From NCBI GenBank assembly GCA_903915035.1, contig CAIWRI010000069.1, positions 1-33,486 on the forward strand: a stretch of 33,486 nt of DNA, read 5' to 3'. This DNA comes from an uncultured Nitrosomonadales bacterium (lineage in GTDB: Bacteria; Pseudomonadota; Gammaproteobacteria; Burkholderiales; Gallionellaceae). Position numbers and translations under genes: made by a program. Within the stretch, counting starts at the first letter, position 1. Every line of letters starts with the position of its first letter. This document shows, piece by piece, positions 23,023-32,441 of this stretch. Below the pieces are notes generated by a model. The model was not told where the DNA came from, did not search any database, and saw nothing but the letters and a program-made list of their open reading frames with translations.

Positions 23023-23706
23023 ATGAAAAAACTGGCGGTCGAGGCAACGGGTCTTGCCAAGTGGTTCGGCGAGGGGGAGGCTAAGACCATTGCCGTAAAC
23101 GAGGTTAGTTTTACGGCCAACCTGGGTGAGATACTCTATATAGTAGGCCCGTCAGGAAGTGGCAAGACGACCTTGCTGAGCATGATTTCCGGAATTTTAA
23201 AACCCAATGCCGGACAGGTGCTGCTTGAAGGAAAAGATATCTGGCGCATGAGTAGCGATGAGCTGGCGGATTTCAGGTTGAACAAGATAGGTTTCGTTTT
23301 TCAGGATTATCACCTTTTTTCCAGACTTACCACCGTCGAAAATGTGGCCATACCGTTGATTCTGAAAAAATGCGATTGGGATGAATCCATGCGCATTGCC
23401 CTGGAGTATCTGGACATTGTCGGCCTCAAAGACCGGGCATATTTGCCGCCAGTCAAATTGAGCGGCGGTGAGCAACAAAGAGTGGCCATCGCAAGGGCTA
23501 TCGCCAGTCGTCCTGACATTCTGATATTCGATGAACCGACGGCTTCACTGGACGGAGATACCGGCAGAAAAATCGTCGAGTTCGTCAAACAGCATATATT
23601 GAACGAAAATCGTTGCATTATCATCGTCACGCATGACAGCAGGATATTCGAATATGCAGATCGCATCATCCATATGGAAGATGGCAAAATAGTTGAAGGG
23701 GATTGA
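23023..23706 (+). CDS. ABC exporter ATP-binding protein (DevA/LolD/MacB type)
   Basis: A 227-residue ATPase: Walker A GPSGSGKTT, Q-loop FQDYHLF, signature LSGGEQQRVAIARA, Walker B ILIFDEPTASLD and H-loop VTHDSR. It starts at ATG 23023, 1 bp after the permease stop, and is followed at once by the adaptor gene, so one operon. It forms the nucleotide-binding dimer for the DevC-like permease. Confidence 0.93.
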   Translation: MKKLAVEATGLAKWFGEGEAKTIAVNEVSFTANLGEILYIVGPSGSGKTTLLSMISGILKPNAGQVLLEGKDIWRMSSDELADFRLNKIGFVFQDYHLFSRLTTVENVAIPLILKKCDWDESMRIALEYLDIVGLKDRAYLPPVKLSGGEQQRVAIARAIASRPDILIFDEPTASLDGDTGRKIVEFVKQHILNENRCIIIVTHDSRIFEYADRIIHMEDGKIVEGD

Positions 23707-23707
23707 A

Positions 23708-24679
23708 ATGAGAAACAAGTTTTTGATCGTGCTCGCTATCGCAGGCATTATGGCAGGTTTTGCCAGCGCCTATGTGTATGGGATAAAAAACAAGCCGCAG
23801 CCCCCCGCGTTCAATCCGGCTTCCAATCCATATGCACAGGGCATTTATGCCAACGGTATTATTGAAAGCAACCAGAGCAGCGGTGAAAACATCAATATTT
23901 ATCCGGAAGTGCCCGGGGTCGTCGTCAGAATCATGATTCCGGAAGGGGCACAGGTGTCTGCGGGCACGCCACTCCTTATGCTGGATGATGGCGTGCAACG
24001 CGCAACAACAGAACAGCTCAAGGCTCAGGCTGAAGCCTCTCAGGCGCAGATAGCGCTTGCCAAGGCCAGCCTCAGGAGTGTTCAGGATACTTTTGCTAAG
24101 CTGCAAAAGTCCTATGAACTGGATACAAAATCAGTCAGCCGCGATGTGCTCGACACGGCACACAATGGGGTTGAAGTGGCGAAAGCAAATCTGGCTGTTG
24201 CAGAGAAACAGTATCAGGCATCCTTGAAAGCGTATCAGGTGGCAAAGGTTCTGTTAGCCAAATATCTGATTAAGGCAAAGTCGGATGGTATTGTGCTGTC
24301 GGTCAATACGGCTGTCGGGAGTTATATCTCTTCTCAAGGAACGTATGACAGCTACACCGGAAGCATGGATCCCCCTGTTGTGATGGGGAATTCTGAAGGT
24401 TACATCGGGGTGCGCTGTTATGTAGATGAAATACTCATACACAGACTGCCCGCTGCTGCCAAAATGCATGCACGCATGTTTGTCAGGGGAACCAATATCA
24501 ATATTCCTCTGGAATACGTCAGAGCACAGCCTTATGTCACACCGAAAATTGAACTGTCGAATCAGAGGACAGAGCGGGTCGATGTGCGGGTATTGCCTGT
24601 CATCTTCAGATTTGCAAAACCCAAAGACATTGTGCTTTATCCAGGGCAGTTGGTGGATGTTTATATCGGGGAGGACTAG
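23708..24679 (+). CDS. HlyD/DevB-family periplasmic adaptor
   Basis: A 323-residue membrane fusion protein. An N-terminal membrane anchor (FLIVLAIAGIMAGFASAYVYG) is followed by a biotinyl-lipoyl half (EVPGVVVRIMIPEGAQV), a long alpha-hairpin (about 95-185, Ala/Gln/Lys-rich) and the second lipoyl half (IKAKSDGIVLSVNTAVGSYI). It links the inner-membrane exporter to the outer-membrane channel encoded next. ATG 23708 is used because AAGGGGA lies just upstream; the previous stop is 1 bp away. Confidence 0.9.
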   Translation: MRNKFLIVLAIAGIMAGFASAYVYGIKNKPQPPAFNPASNPYAQGIYANGIIESNQSSGENINIYPEVPGVVVRIMIPEGAQVSAGTPLLMLDDGVQRATTEQLKAQAEASQAQIALAKASLRSVQDTFAKLQKSYELDTKSVSRDVLDTAHNGVEVAKANLAVAEKQYQASLKAYQVAKVLLAKYLIKAKSDGIVLSVNTAVGSYISSQGTYDSYTGSMDPPVVMGNSEGYIGVRCYVDEILIHRLPAAAKMHARMFVRGTNINIPLEYVRAQPYVTPKIELSNQRTERVDVRVLPVIFRFAKPKDIVLYPGQLVDVYIGED

Positions 24680-26131
24680 GTGCGATCAAACCCTACGATG
24701 TTGCTGATGTGCGTGTGGCTCACGGCCTGCACCCTGGGGCCTGACTTTGTGCCACCCAGGACAGCTGCTGTGACTCATTACAATCACGGCAAAGATCCGA
24801 AAGAAACGCTTACCGTTGCGGGGCAATCCCAGCGCTTCGAGGCGGGTACAGCGCCGGTTGACCGTTGGTGGAAGCTGTATCACTCAAGTGAACTCGATGC
24901 GGTAGTTGACGCGGGACTCACCAATAATCCAACGCTGGAAGCGTCCAGAGCCAGTTTGCGGTTAAGCCGCGATAATCTTCAGGCAGGCTACGGGATTTTC
25001 TATCCTCAAGTCAGCGCTAATGCAGGAGCTGAAAGGCAAAAATATTCTCCTGCACATATCGGCAGTCCTGCGCCCGGTAGTATTTTTAATCTGATCACGT
25101 TGTCAGCGTCGGTGAGTTATGCGCTGGATGTCTTTGGCGGTGAACACCGCCTGATTGAGAATCTGCAATCTCAGGTTGACGAGCAGCACGCCGTTGTTGA
25201 GGGAGCTTATCTTGTATTGACTGGCAATATCGTCAATACCGCTATTGCCATGGCAGCGTACCACGATGAAATTGCGGAAACTGAACAGTTGATCGAAATG
25301 CAAAAGGGGGCAATTGCGATCACCGCAAAACAGTTCAAGGCCGGTATTATTCCCTATGCAACCCTGTTAAGCCTGAAAAATCAATTGGCGTCTCTCGAAG
25401 CCACTCTGCCACCGTTGCAACAAAAACTGACACAATCCGAACATCTGCTGGCAACGCTCGCAGGATATTCACCCTCAGAATGGCTGCCACCTGAAATGTC
25501 GATCAAAATGCTCGATTTGCCTGAGAAACTGCCTTTGTCGCTGCCTTCAGAACTGGTGCGGCAGCGTCCTGATATTCTTGCCGCTGAGGCCGGTTTGCAT
25601 GGTGCCAGCGCGAACATCGGCGTGGCTGCGGCAGCGCAGTTCCCGAGCTTTTCCCTGAATGCCAGTTTCGGACAAAACAGTACCTCGATGACTAAGCTGC
25701 TGGGTCATAATAGTAATTTCTGGAGTATCGGACCCAATGTGGCCGCTCCGCTGTTTGATGGTGGCACGCTGGCTGCCAGAAAACAGGGCGCATTGGATGC
25801 GTATCAGCAAAGCTTGGCACTTTACCGGCAAACTGTCATCAACGCCTTTGCTCAGGTGGCCGATACCTTAAACGCATTGGAGAATGATGCTCAAACGCAA
25901 GTGGCGGCACTTGAGTCGCTAAAGTTGTCTGAAGAAGCATTGCATCTGGCACAGGTAAATAATCAGGCAGGGACGGTCAATTATCTGCAAGTGCTGGCAG
26001 CAAATATGCAACATCACCAGGCAAAAATTATTTATCTGCAGGCTCAAGCTCAGCGATTGCAGGATACAACGGCACTCTTCGTCACGCTCGGTGGCGACTG
26101 GAAAAACACGACCCGGTCGAATTTACACTGA
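24680..26131 (+). CDS. Outer-membrane efflux lipoprotein (TolC/NodT type)
   Basis: A 483-residue outer-membrane factor starting at GTG 24680. A lipoprotein signal with the lipobox LTAC puts the modified Cys near residue 17. Two OEP repeats follow (WWKLYHSSELDAVVDAGL at about 63-80, RQRPDILAAEAGLHGASANI at about 293-312), the hallmark of RND/NodT-type channels. It directly abuts the adaptor gene, so this ABC exporter carries its own exit duct. No terminator is obvious right after it. Confidence 0.92.
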   Translation: MRSNPTMLLMCVWLTACTLGPDFVPPRTAAVTHYNHGKDPKETLTVAGQSQRFEAGTAPVDRWWKLYHSSELDAVVDAGLTNNPTLEASRASLRLSRDNLQAGYGIFYPQVSANAGAERQKYSPAHIGSPAPGSIFNLITLSASVSYALDVFGGEHRLIENLQSQVDEQHAVVEGAYLVLTGNIVNTAIAMAAYHDEIAETEQLIEMQKGAIAITAKQFKAGIIPYATLLSLKNQLASLEATLPPLQQKLTQSEHLLATLAGYSPSEWLPPEMSIKMLDLPEKLPLSLPSELVRQRPDILAAEAGLHGASANIGVAAAAQFPSFSLNASFGQNSTSMTKLLGHNSNFWSIGPNVAAPLFDGGTLAARKQGALDAYQQSLALYRQTVINAFAQVADTLNALENDAQTQVAALESLKLSEEALHLAQVNNQAGTVNYLQVLAANMQHHQAKIIYLQAQAQRLQDTTALFVTLGGDWKNTTRSNLH

Positions 26132-26420
26132 TAACTACGTAGTGTTTTATTTACCCAGCGGGCTAAGCGTTGATCACCATGCGTGCGGCCCTATCTGCGC
26201 ATTCGCGCAGCTATTCCATCTTAAAAGTCAGGTTCTTTGCGGCGGTAATTTTGTTGAGGCTGATAGTCTGCTACACTAGCGGCATCGGATAATTCAAAAT
26301 CACGCAAGGCATGCCTTCAGGAAAATTCACCGCTTTTTCCGTGCGCTTCATTGACAAGTAAAAACTGGCTCCGCTCACTATCCGCAGCGAGTAAAACTTA
26401 ACAGAAGGTAATTTGTCTCA
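26132..26420 (+). other. 289-bp intergenic region with a CTGCGC-N4-GCGCAG hairpin
   Basis: It separates the ABC exporter operon from the RND operon. A perfect 6-bp GC-rich stem with an ATTC loop lies at 26195-26210 and has no following T-run; it may be an imperfect terminator. The RND promoter is not clear. TACACT at 26270-26275 is a possible -10 without a good -35. The short open frame crossing this region (26091-26279) is not supported. Confidence 0.45.
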
Positions 26421-29400
26421 ATGTGGATTGTTGAATTAGCATTAAAAAAGCCTTATACCTTCATTGTGATGGCGATTATCATTCTGCTCGCCACACCGCT
26501 TGCTATTTTTCGCACACCGGTGGACGTGCTGCCGGAAATCAATATTCCCGTCATCAGCGTCATCTGGAACTATGCCGGACTGTCGCCCCAGCAAATGGCA
26601 GACCGCATTACTTCTGTCCATGAACGTATCCTGACAACGACGGTCAACGACATCGAACATGTTGAATCGCAGTCATTGAGTGGCATTTCGGTTGTCAAAA
26701 TTTACTTTCAGCCGAACGTCAATATCCAGACTGCCATAGCGCAAACCGTGGCCGTCTCTCAGACCGTGCTGCGCCAGATGCCGCCGGGCAGCAATCCCCC
26801 GCTGATTATCAAGTACACCGCTTCCAGTGTTCCGGTGATTCAGATTGGCATGTCAAGTAAAGAAGTGCCTGAACAGGGACTGTTCGATCTTGCAACCAAT
26901 ACCCTTAGGCCACAGTTGGTGACAATCCCGGGTGTCGCCATTCCCTGGCCCTACGGCGGCAAACAACGGGTAGTTTCAGTTGATCTGGATACGCAGTCGA
27001 TTTTAGCCAAAGGACTTACCTCAACCGATGTGATCAACGCAATCAATAGCCAGAACCTGATCCTGCCCTCCGGGACGGCAAAACTGGATGATACCGAATA
27101 TAACGTCAGTCTGAACAGTTCGCCCGTGTCAATTGAAGGCCTGAACAACATCCCCGTGAAAACCGTGAATGGCGCAACAACGTTCCTGCGGGAAGTTGCC
27201 CATGTCCGCGATGGATTTTCGCCGCAAACCAATATCGTCAAACAGAATGGCCAGCGCGGTCTGCTCTTGTCCGTTTACAAGAATGGCGGTGCATCGACAC
27301 TGGATGTGGTTAATGACCTAAAGGCGAAACTGCCCACTTTGCTGCCGCTGCTGCCGAAGAGTGTTAATGTTGCACTACTGGCGGATCAGTCCACCTTTGT
27401 CAAGACGGCAGTTACCGGCGTCATTCACGAGGCGCTGATTGCTGCGGTGCTGACGGCTGTCATGTTGCTGCTGTTTCTGGGAAATTGGCGTACCACGTCG
27501 ATTATTGCCATCTCCATTCCCCTGTCGATTTTTACTTCTATCGTGCTGCTGCATGTGGTGGGAGAGACGATTAATATCATGACCCTCGGCGGATTGGCGC
27601 TGGCCGTTGGTATTCTGGTCGATGATGCGACGGTGACCATCGAAAATATCGAGCGTCATTTGCATATGGGTTCGGAACTTTACACTGCGATTCTCGAAGG
27701 TGCCGGCGAAATTGCTATCCCGGCTTTTGTCTCGACGATGTGCATTTGTATCGTATTTGTACCCATGTTTTTCCTCGACGGGGTTGCGCGCTTTTTGTTC
27801 GTCCCGCTGGCTGAAGCGGTGGTGTTTGCAATGCTGGCCTCGTATCTGCTATCCCGCACCCTGGTGCCGACACTGGCCTTGCTGCTGATGGGACATCAAT
27901 CAAAGAGAGGTAAAATTGCCCAGTGGGTGCAGGGTGTGCATGAGGCATTCAATCTGCGGTTTGAGAAAATGCGCAATGCCTATATCCTTCTGCTCAGTCA
28001 TTTGTTGACGCATCGCCGCAGCTTTATTGCCGGGTTTCTTGGTTTTTGCCTGCTGTCCTGCGGGCTGTTTCTGATGCTCGGGCGCGATCTTTTTCCCACG
28101 GTTGATACCGGTCAGATCAAGCTGCATATGCGCGCACCGACCGGAACCAGAATAGAGAATACCGCGCTGCTGACTGACGCGGTAGACAAGGCTTTGCGTA
28201 AAATTATTCCCGGGCAGGAAATCGCTTCGATTATCGACAATATCGGCCTGCCCTATAGCGGGATCAATCTGTCCTATAGCAACTCGGGCACCATCGGTAC
28301 ACTCGATGCCGACATCCTTATTTCGCTCAAACCCGAGCATAGACCGAGTAGTGAATATATCGACAAGATTTCGCTAGCGCTTAAAAAGCAATTTCCGGGT
28401 GTTGAGTTCTTTTTTCAGCCCGCCGATATCGTGGCCCAGATTCTGAATTTCGGCTTGCCTGCCGCAATCGACGTGCAGATATATGGCAGCAAAACGGCCG
28501 AAAATACGCTACTTGCCGGGAAATTGATGAGCCAGATCAAAGCTGTCAGCGGGGCGGTCGATGTGCATGTTCATCAGCGTTTTGATGAGCCGGGCATCGC
28601 CCTGGAAATGGATCGCCCCCGTTTACAGAATTTGGGAATCAGCCCGGTCGATGTGGCGCAGAATATTCTGTTGCCGCTGTCAGGGAGCCAGCAGACCCAA
28701 CCGGCTTTCTTCCTCAATCCGTCCAGTGGCATCATCTACAACATACTCACGCAGATGCCGCAATACAAGATGAATTCGCTTGATGACCTGATGCATCTGC
28801 CGGTCAATATCCCCGGAGCTAATGCGCCGCAGGTGCTGGGCAATCTGGTGAAGATTGCACCAACCAAGGAGGCTGGCATCGTGACACGCTACAATATTCT
28901 CACCGCTGTCGATATTTACGCGAATGTGCGCGGTCGTGATTTAGGCTCGGTTGCCGGGGAGATTCAGGCCCTCATAGATCATGCCCAGGCGAATCTGCCT
29001 AAGGGCAGTCGCATCTCAATGCGCGGTCAGGTGCAGACCATGCAATCGTCGTATATCGGTCTTGGCGTGGGTATTCTTGGCGCTATTGTTTTGGTCTATT
29101 TGCTGATTGTGATTAATTTTCAGTCCTGGCTGGATCCCTTAATCATTATTTCCGCTCTGCCTGCCGCCCTGGCGGGCATCGCCTGGATGCTGATATTGAC
29201 CGGCACTGATCTCAGTGTACCGGCACTGACCGGGGCGATTATGACCATCGGTGTGGCAACCGCCAATAGCATACTCGTTATTGCATTTGCCCGGCAGCGA
29301 CTGGATGCGGGCTTGCCGCCGCTGTCCGCCGCGCTGGAGGCTGGCGCTACGCGACTGCGTCCTGTGTTGATGACGGCTTTGGCGATGATACTAGGCATGA

Positions 29401-29603
29401 TTCCGATGGCGATCGGCCTGGGTGAAGGAGCGGAACAGAATGCGCCACTTGGCAGAGCGGTGATCGGTGGTTTGCTTTTTGCGACCATCTCGACGCTGCT
29501 TTTTGTTCCTGTTGTCTTCGCTACTTTTCATCAGCGGCTAGCCTTGCGCAATGCGCGTAAGCTGAGCGCTGACGCATTTACCTCAACACCCGCTTCGTTA
29601 TAG
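26421..29603 (+). CDS. RND-superfamily efflux pump, inner-membrane subunit (HAE1-like)
   Basis: A 1060-residue, 12-helix RND pump with internal two-fold symmetry. It starts MWIVELALKKPYTF and carries the family block FRTPVDVLPEINIPVISV. Transmembrane helix 4 has GILVDDATV with D401/D402, the proton-relay acids of AcrB (D407/D408). In transmembrane helix 10, where AcrB has K940 in GLSAKNAIL, this protein reads GVATANSIL, with Ala at 948. The lysine is thus absent, which places it in a divergent RND branch rather than with AcrB/MexB proper. The next two genes encode its adaptor and channel. Substrate unknown. Confidence 0.93.
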   Translation: MWIVELALKKPYTFIVMAIIILLATPLAIFRTPVDVLPEINIPVISVIWNYAGLSPQQMADRITSVHERILTTTVNDIEHVESQSLSGISVVKIYFQPNVNIQTAIAQTVAVSQTVLRQMPPGSNPPLIIKYTASSVPVIQIGMSSKEVPEQGLFDLATNTLRPQLVTIPGVAIPWPYGGKQRVVSVDLDTQSILAKGLTSTDVINAINSQNLILPSGTAKLDDTEYNVSLNSSPVSIEGLNNIPVKTVNGATTFLREVAHVRDGFSPQTNIVKQNGQRGLLLSVYKNGGASTLDVVNDLKAKLPTLLPLLPKSVNVALLADQSTFVKTAVTGVIHEALIAAVLTAVMLLLFLGNWRTTSIIAISIPLSIFTSIVLLHVVGETINIMTLGGLALAVGILVDDATVTIENIERHLHMGSELYTAILEGAGEIAIPAFVSTMCICIVFVPMFFLDGVARFLFVPLAEAVVFAMLASYLLSRTLVPTLALLLMGHQSKRGKIAQWVQGVHEAFNLRFEKMRNAYILLLSHLLTHRRSFIAGFLGFCLLSCGLFLMLGRDLFPTVDTGQIKLHMRAPTGTRIENTALLTDAVDKALRKIIPGQEIASIIDNIGLPYSGINLSYSNSGTIGTLDADILISLKPEHRPSSEYIDKISLALKKQFPGVEFFFQPADIVAQILNFGLPAAIDVQIYGSKTAENTLLAGKLMSQIKAVSGAVDVHVHQRFDEPGIALEMDRPRLQNLGISPVDVAQNILLPLSGSQQTQPAFFLNPSSGIIYNILTQMPQYKMNSLDDLMHLPVNIPGANAPQVLGNLVKIAPTKEAGIVTRYNILTAVDIYANVRGRDLGSVAGEIQALIDHAQANLPKGSRISMRGQVQTMQSSYIGLGVGILGAIVLVYLLIVINFQSWLDPLIIISALPAALAGIAWMLILTGTDLSVPALTGAIMTIGVATANSILVIAFARQRLDAGLPPLSAALEAGATRLRPVLMTALAMILGMIPMAIGLGEGAEQNAPLGRAVIGGLLFATISTLLFVPVVFATFHQRLALRNARKLSADAFTSTPASL

Positions 29604-29612
29604 GACTTAAAT

Positions 29613-30785
29613 ATGACTAATCAGCGACATTCCCTTCAGGGCCTGCCGGAATTTCATCTGCACGGAACCACTCAGGAAAACAGTCGCGGCAAGGTTGTCC
29701 GCACTGCGCGTTGGATAACGCTGCTAATTGTCTTGTTGTTGCTGGCCGGTTTGGGGCGGGCACTGCTGGTGCGCCGTGCGAATGCGGCGTTGCTGGCGAC
29801 GCGCGCGGCAGAGAATGCCATCCTGCAGGTGCGAGTCATTTTGCCTGCTGCCGGCAACTACGAATCCAGACTCACCTTGCCCTCGACCTTGCAGGGAATT
29901 TATGAGGCGCAGATTTATGCGCGCACTAACGGCTATGTAAAGCAATGGTTTAAGGATATTGGTCAGACGGTCAAAAAGGGTGATCTGTTGGCGACACTCG
30001 ATATTCCCGATGTCAACAAGCAGGTAGAGGAGGCGCAAGCAAATTTTGATCTGGCGAAGACCGCTTTAGAGCGCTGGGGAAAACTGCGTGAGCATGATGC
30101 GGTCTCGCAGCAGGAATATGACGAGAAGTTCGCAGCATATAAGCAGACCGGTTCAGTGCTCAAACGTCTGCATGACCAGCAGGATTTTGGCAAGGTTCTG
30201 GCACCTTTCGATGGCATTGTTACACGGCGTAATGTGGATAACGGCGACCTGATCAATTCCGGCAACGGCGGCACCGCTCAGACGATGTTCTCTATTTCAC
30301 AAATTGATAAACTGCGACTTTATGCTTACGTTCCACAAGCTCGTGCAGCGGGCATACGTGTTGGCGATAGCGTGGATATTCTGCGCTCAGAGGCTGCCGA
30401 CAAACCGGTTAAGGGGACTATCGTTCGCACCGCAGGGGCGATAGATACTGCGACGCGAACACTGCAAATCGAAATTCAGCTGGCCAATACCGATCATAGT
30501 CTGCTGCCCGGTTCCTATGTCGATGTGGCTTTTACGCTAAGAACTTCCGGAGGGTTGACTCTGCCAACCAATGCCTTGTTGATCAACGCTGCGGGTATCA
30601 GAGTTGCGACCATACAGCCGGACGGCAAGGTCAAGATGAAAGTAGTTGTGCTGGGTACCGATTATGGCCATGACGTTGAAATCAGGGCTGGTCTGAATCC
30701 TGATGAGAAAGTGGTCATGAATCCGCCTGACTCAATCAGCGACGGAATGGCCGTGGCAGTTGCCGCCGCGCTTCCCGGAGAATAA
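29613..30785 (+). CDS. RND periplasmic adaptor (membrane fusion protein)
   Basis: A 390-residue adaptor. A transmembrane anchor near residues 33-52 (TLLIVLLLLAGLGRALL) follows a polar N-terminal cytoplasmic stretch. The lipoyl half IYARTNGYVKQWFKDIGQTV, a short alpha-hairpin, the second half VLAPFDGIVTRRNVDNGDLI and beta-barrel/membrane-proximal domains (LRLYAYVPQARA; LLPGSYVDV) follow. It lies 9 bp after the pump gene and 2 bp before the channel gene, so all three are one operon. Confidence 0.92.
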   Translation: MTNQRHSLQGLPEFHLHGTTQENSRGKVVRTARWITLLIVLLLLAGLGRALLVRRANAALLATRAAENAILQVRVILPAAGNYESRLTLPSTLQGIYEAQIYARTNGYVKQWFKDIGQTVKKGDLLATLDIPDVNKQVEEAQANFDLAKTALERWGKLREHDAVSQQEYDEKFAAYKQTGSVLKRLHDQQDFGKVLAPFDGIVTRRNVDNGDLINSGNGGTAQTMFSISQIDKLRLYAYVPQARAAGIRVGDSVDILRSEAADKPVKGTIVRTAGAIDTATRTLQIEIQLANTDHSLLPGSYVDVAFTLRTSGGLTLPTNALLINAAGIRVATIQPDGKVKMKVVVLGTDYGHDVEIRAGLNPDEKVVMNPPDSISDGMAVAVAAALPGE

Positions 30786-30787
30786 CC

Positions 30788-32206
30788 ATGCGCCGCATTT
30801 TAATTATTGTCAGCCTGCCGCTTTTGTGTGCGGCATGCTCCACTATCGGTTCCGACTATATCCGTCCTGCGATAACCGACATGCCCTCCGGCTGGAAGAC
30901 TGAATCCGGCTGGCAGTCTGCGAGTCCTGCTGATGCCAACCCCAAGACCGCATGGTGGATTATTTTTGGCGACAGGCAGCTGGATGAACTGGAAGACAAT
31001 TGCCTCAAGGACAATCCTAACTTGAAAGAGGCTGTGGCGCGCCTTGATCAAGCCCTTGCACAAAGCAACGCACATGCCGCTTCCCTGTTTCCCTCTGTGG
31101 CACTCCAGACTAATGTTACACGCAGCCGTATTTCGGCTAACCGGCCACTGGCAGCCTATAACACGCAAAACAGCAGTACTGTGCAGAATGACTTTAAACC
31201 CGCCCTGACTGTCAGTTATGAAGTGGACTGGCTGGGTCGGGTGCGCCGCGATATCGAAAGCGCTAAGGCTAATGCTGGACAGGCGCGGGCAGATCGTGAA
31301 AATGTTCGTCTGGTATTGACAGCTCAGCTCGCCTCAGTCTATTTTCAGTTACGCCAAATTGATGAAGAAATCGGTTTCGTCACTGGTTTAATCGCGTTGC
31401 AACAGAAAGTGCTTGAACTGATCCAGATACGCCACGAACTTGGCGTCGCAGGCGAGAATGATGTGGTTTTGCAGCGTGCATTGATCGAATCAAACAAGGC
31501 GCAAGTCGAACTGCTGAAGAATCAGCGCAAACAGACTGAAAACACACTGGCTACGCTGACTGGCGTGCCCGCAGCAACCTTTACCTTAAGTGCAGGAGCA
31601 CTACCGGCCAATATCCCGATGATTCCTGTCGCGCTGCCGGCGACACTGCTGGAACGGCGACCCGATATTGCTTCTGCTGAGCGCGCGATGGCTGCGGCGA
31701 ATGCTCAGATTGGTATTGCCAGGGCGGCGTATTTCCCAACGTTAAGTCTTTCGCCCGCACTGGGGGGGTATGAGTCTAATCGTTTGTCTAACCTGATTTC
31801 GGTTCCTTCACTGCTTTGGTCTGTCGGTGTCCAGTCCAGCCAGACTTTGTTTGATGGCGGCAGAATTCGTGCCGGTGTCGATTTTGCACAGGCCGGATAT
31901 ATTGCGGCACGTGCTAATTACCGTCAGTCCGTTCTGCTCGCCATTGAGGAAGCGCAGGACGCACTGGGCACCTTGCATGGCTTAGCCTCCGCCGGACAAA
32001 AACAGGATGAAGCGGTACGTGACCAGAACAAGGCTTATGCAATTACCTTGCTGCGTTATCAGGCGGGCTTGGATAGCGCGCTGACGCTCGCCACCATGCA
32101 ACAAAATCAACTAACCGCTTTACGCGTTCAGTCACAACTGCGTGGCGGCCAGTTTGTCTCGGCAGTCAGTCTACTCAAAGCACTCGGTGGTGGCTGGTCA
32201 GAATAA
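30788..32206 (+). CDS. Outer-membrane efflux lipoprotein, NodT family
   Basis: A 472-residue channel protein. The lipoprotein signal MRRILIIVSLPLLCAAC has its lipobox Cys at 17. Two OEP repeats follow (WWIIFGDRQLDELEDNCL and ERRPDIASAERAMAAANAQI), with GPxxxP-like and LFDGGRIRAGVDFA segments typical of NodT. It is distinct from the channel encoded at 24680; the shared plan reflects the family. It is the last gene of the RND operon. Confidence 0.93.
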   Translation: MRRILIIVSLPLLCAACSTIGSDYIRPAITDMPSGWKTESGWQSASPADANPKTAWWIIFGDRQLDELEDNCLKDNPNLKEAVARLDQALAQSNAHAASLFPSVALQTNVTRSRISANRPLAAYNTQNSSTVQNDFKPALTVSYEVDWLGRVRRDIESAKANAGQARADRENVRLVLTAQLASVYFQLRQIDEEIGFVTGLIALQQKVLELIQIRHELGVAGENDVVLQRALIESNKAQVELLKNQRKQTENTLATLTGVPAATFTLSAGALPANIPMIPVALPATLLERRPDIASAERAMAAANAQIGIARAAYFPTLSLSPALGGYESNRLSNLISVPSLLWSVGVQSSQTLFDGGRIRAGVDFAQAGYIAARANYRQSVLLAIEEAQDALGTLHGLASAGQKQDEAVRDQNKAYAITLLRYQAGLDSALTLATMQQNQLTALRVQSQLRGGQFVSAVSLLKALGGGWSE

Positions 32207-32395
32207 GAACTTGCCTTCAGCTATAGCAAACATATTAACCCGGCTGTTTCCCCGCGCCGGCATCGCAATGACTGTCTGGCTGGCATTTTTCAGGCCGGAT
32301 AGTTGCTGTCAACCAATGCAATGTTTTTGCCTGTGATGGCGGATGCGACTGATAAACGCAGTTGAACGGAATTTTATTCTGCCTGCGGAAATTAA

Positions 32396-32427
32396 AAAGC
32401 CACAAAGGAATCACCCTTTGTGGCTTT
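32396..32427. terminator. Strong bidirectional rho-independent terminator
   Basis: A perfect 13-bp inverted repeat (AAAGCCACAAAGG / CCTTTGTGGCTTT) with a 6-nt loop lies between the convergent RND operon and the PEP-CTERM gene. On the minus strand it is followed by a T-run (CTTTTTAAT), an ideal terminator for the PEP-CTERM gene. On the plus strand the T-run is shorter but usable. Confidence 0.9.
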
Positions 32428-32441
32428 CTGATGATACTAAC

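Noticed and set aside
26091-26279. 62-residue frame across the end of the ABC-linked channel gene
   Set aside because: It begins inside the channel gene in another frame and shows no coding character.
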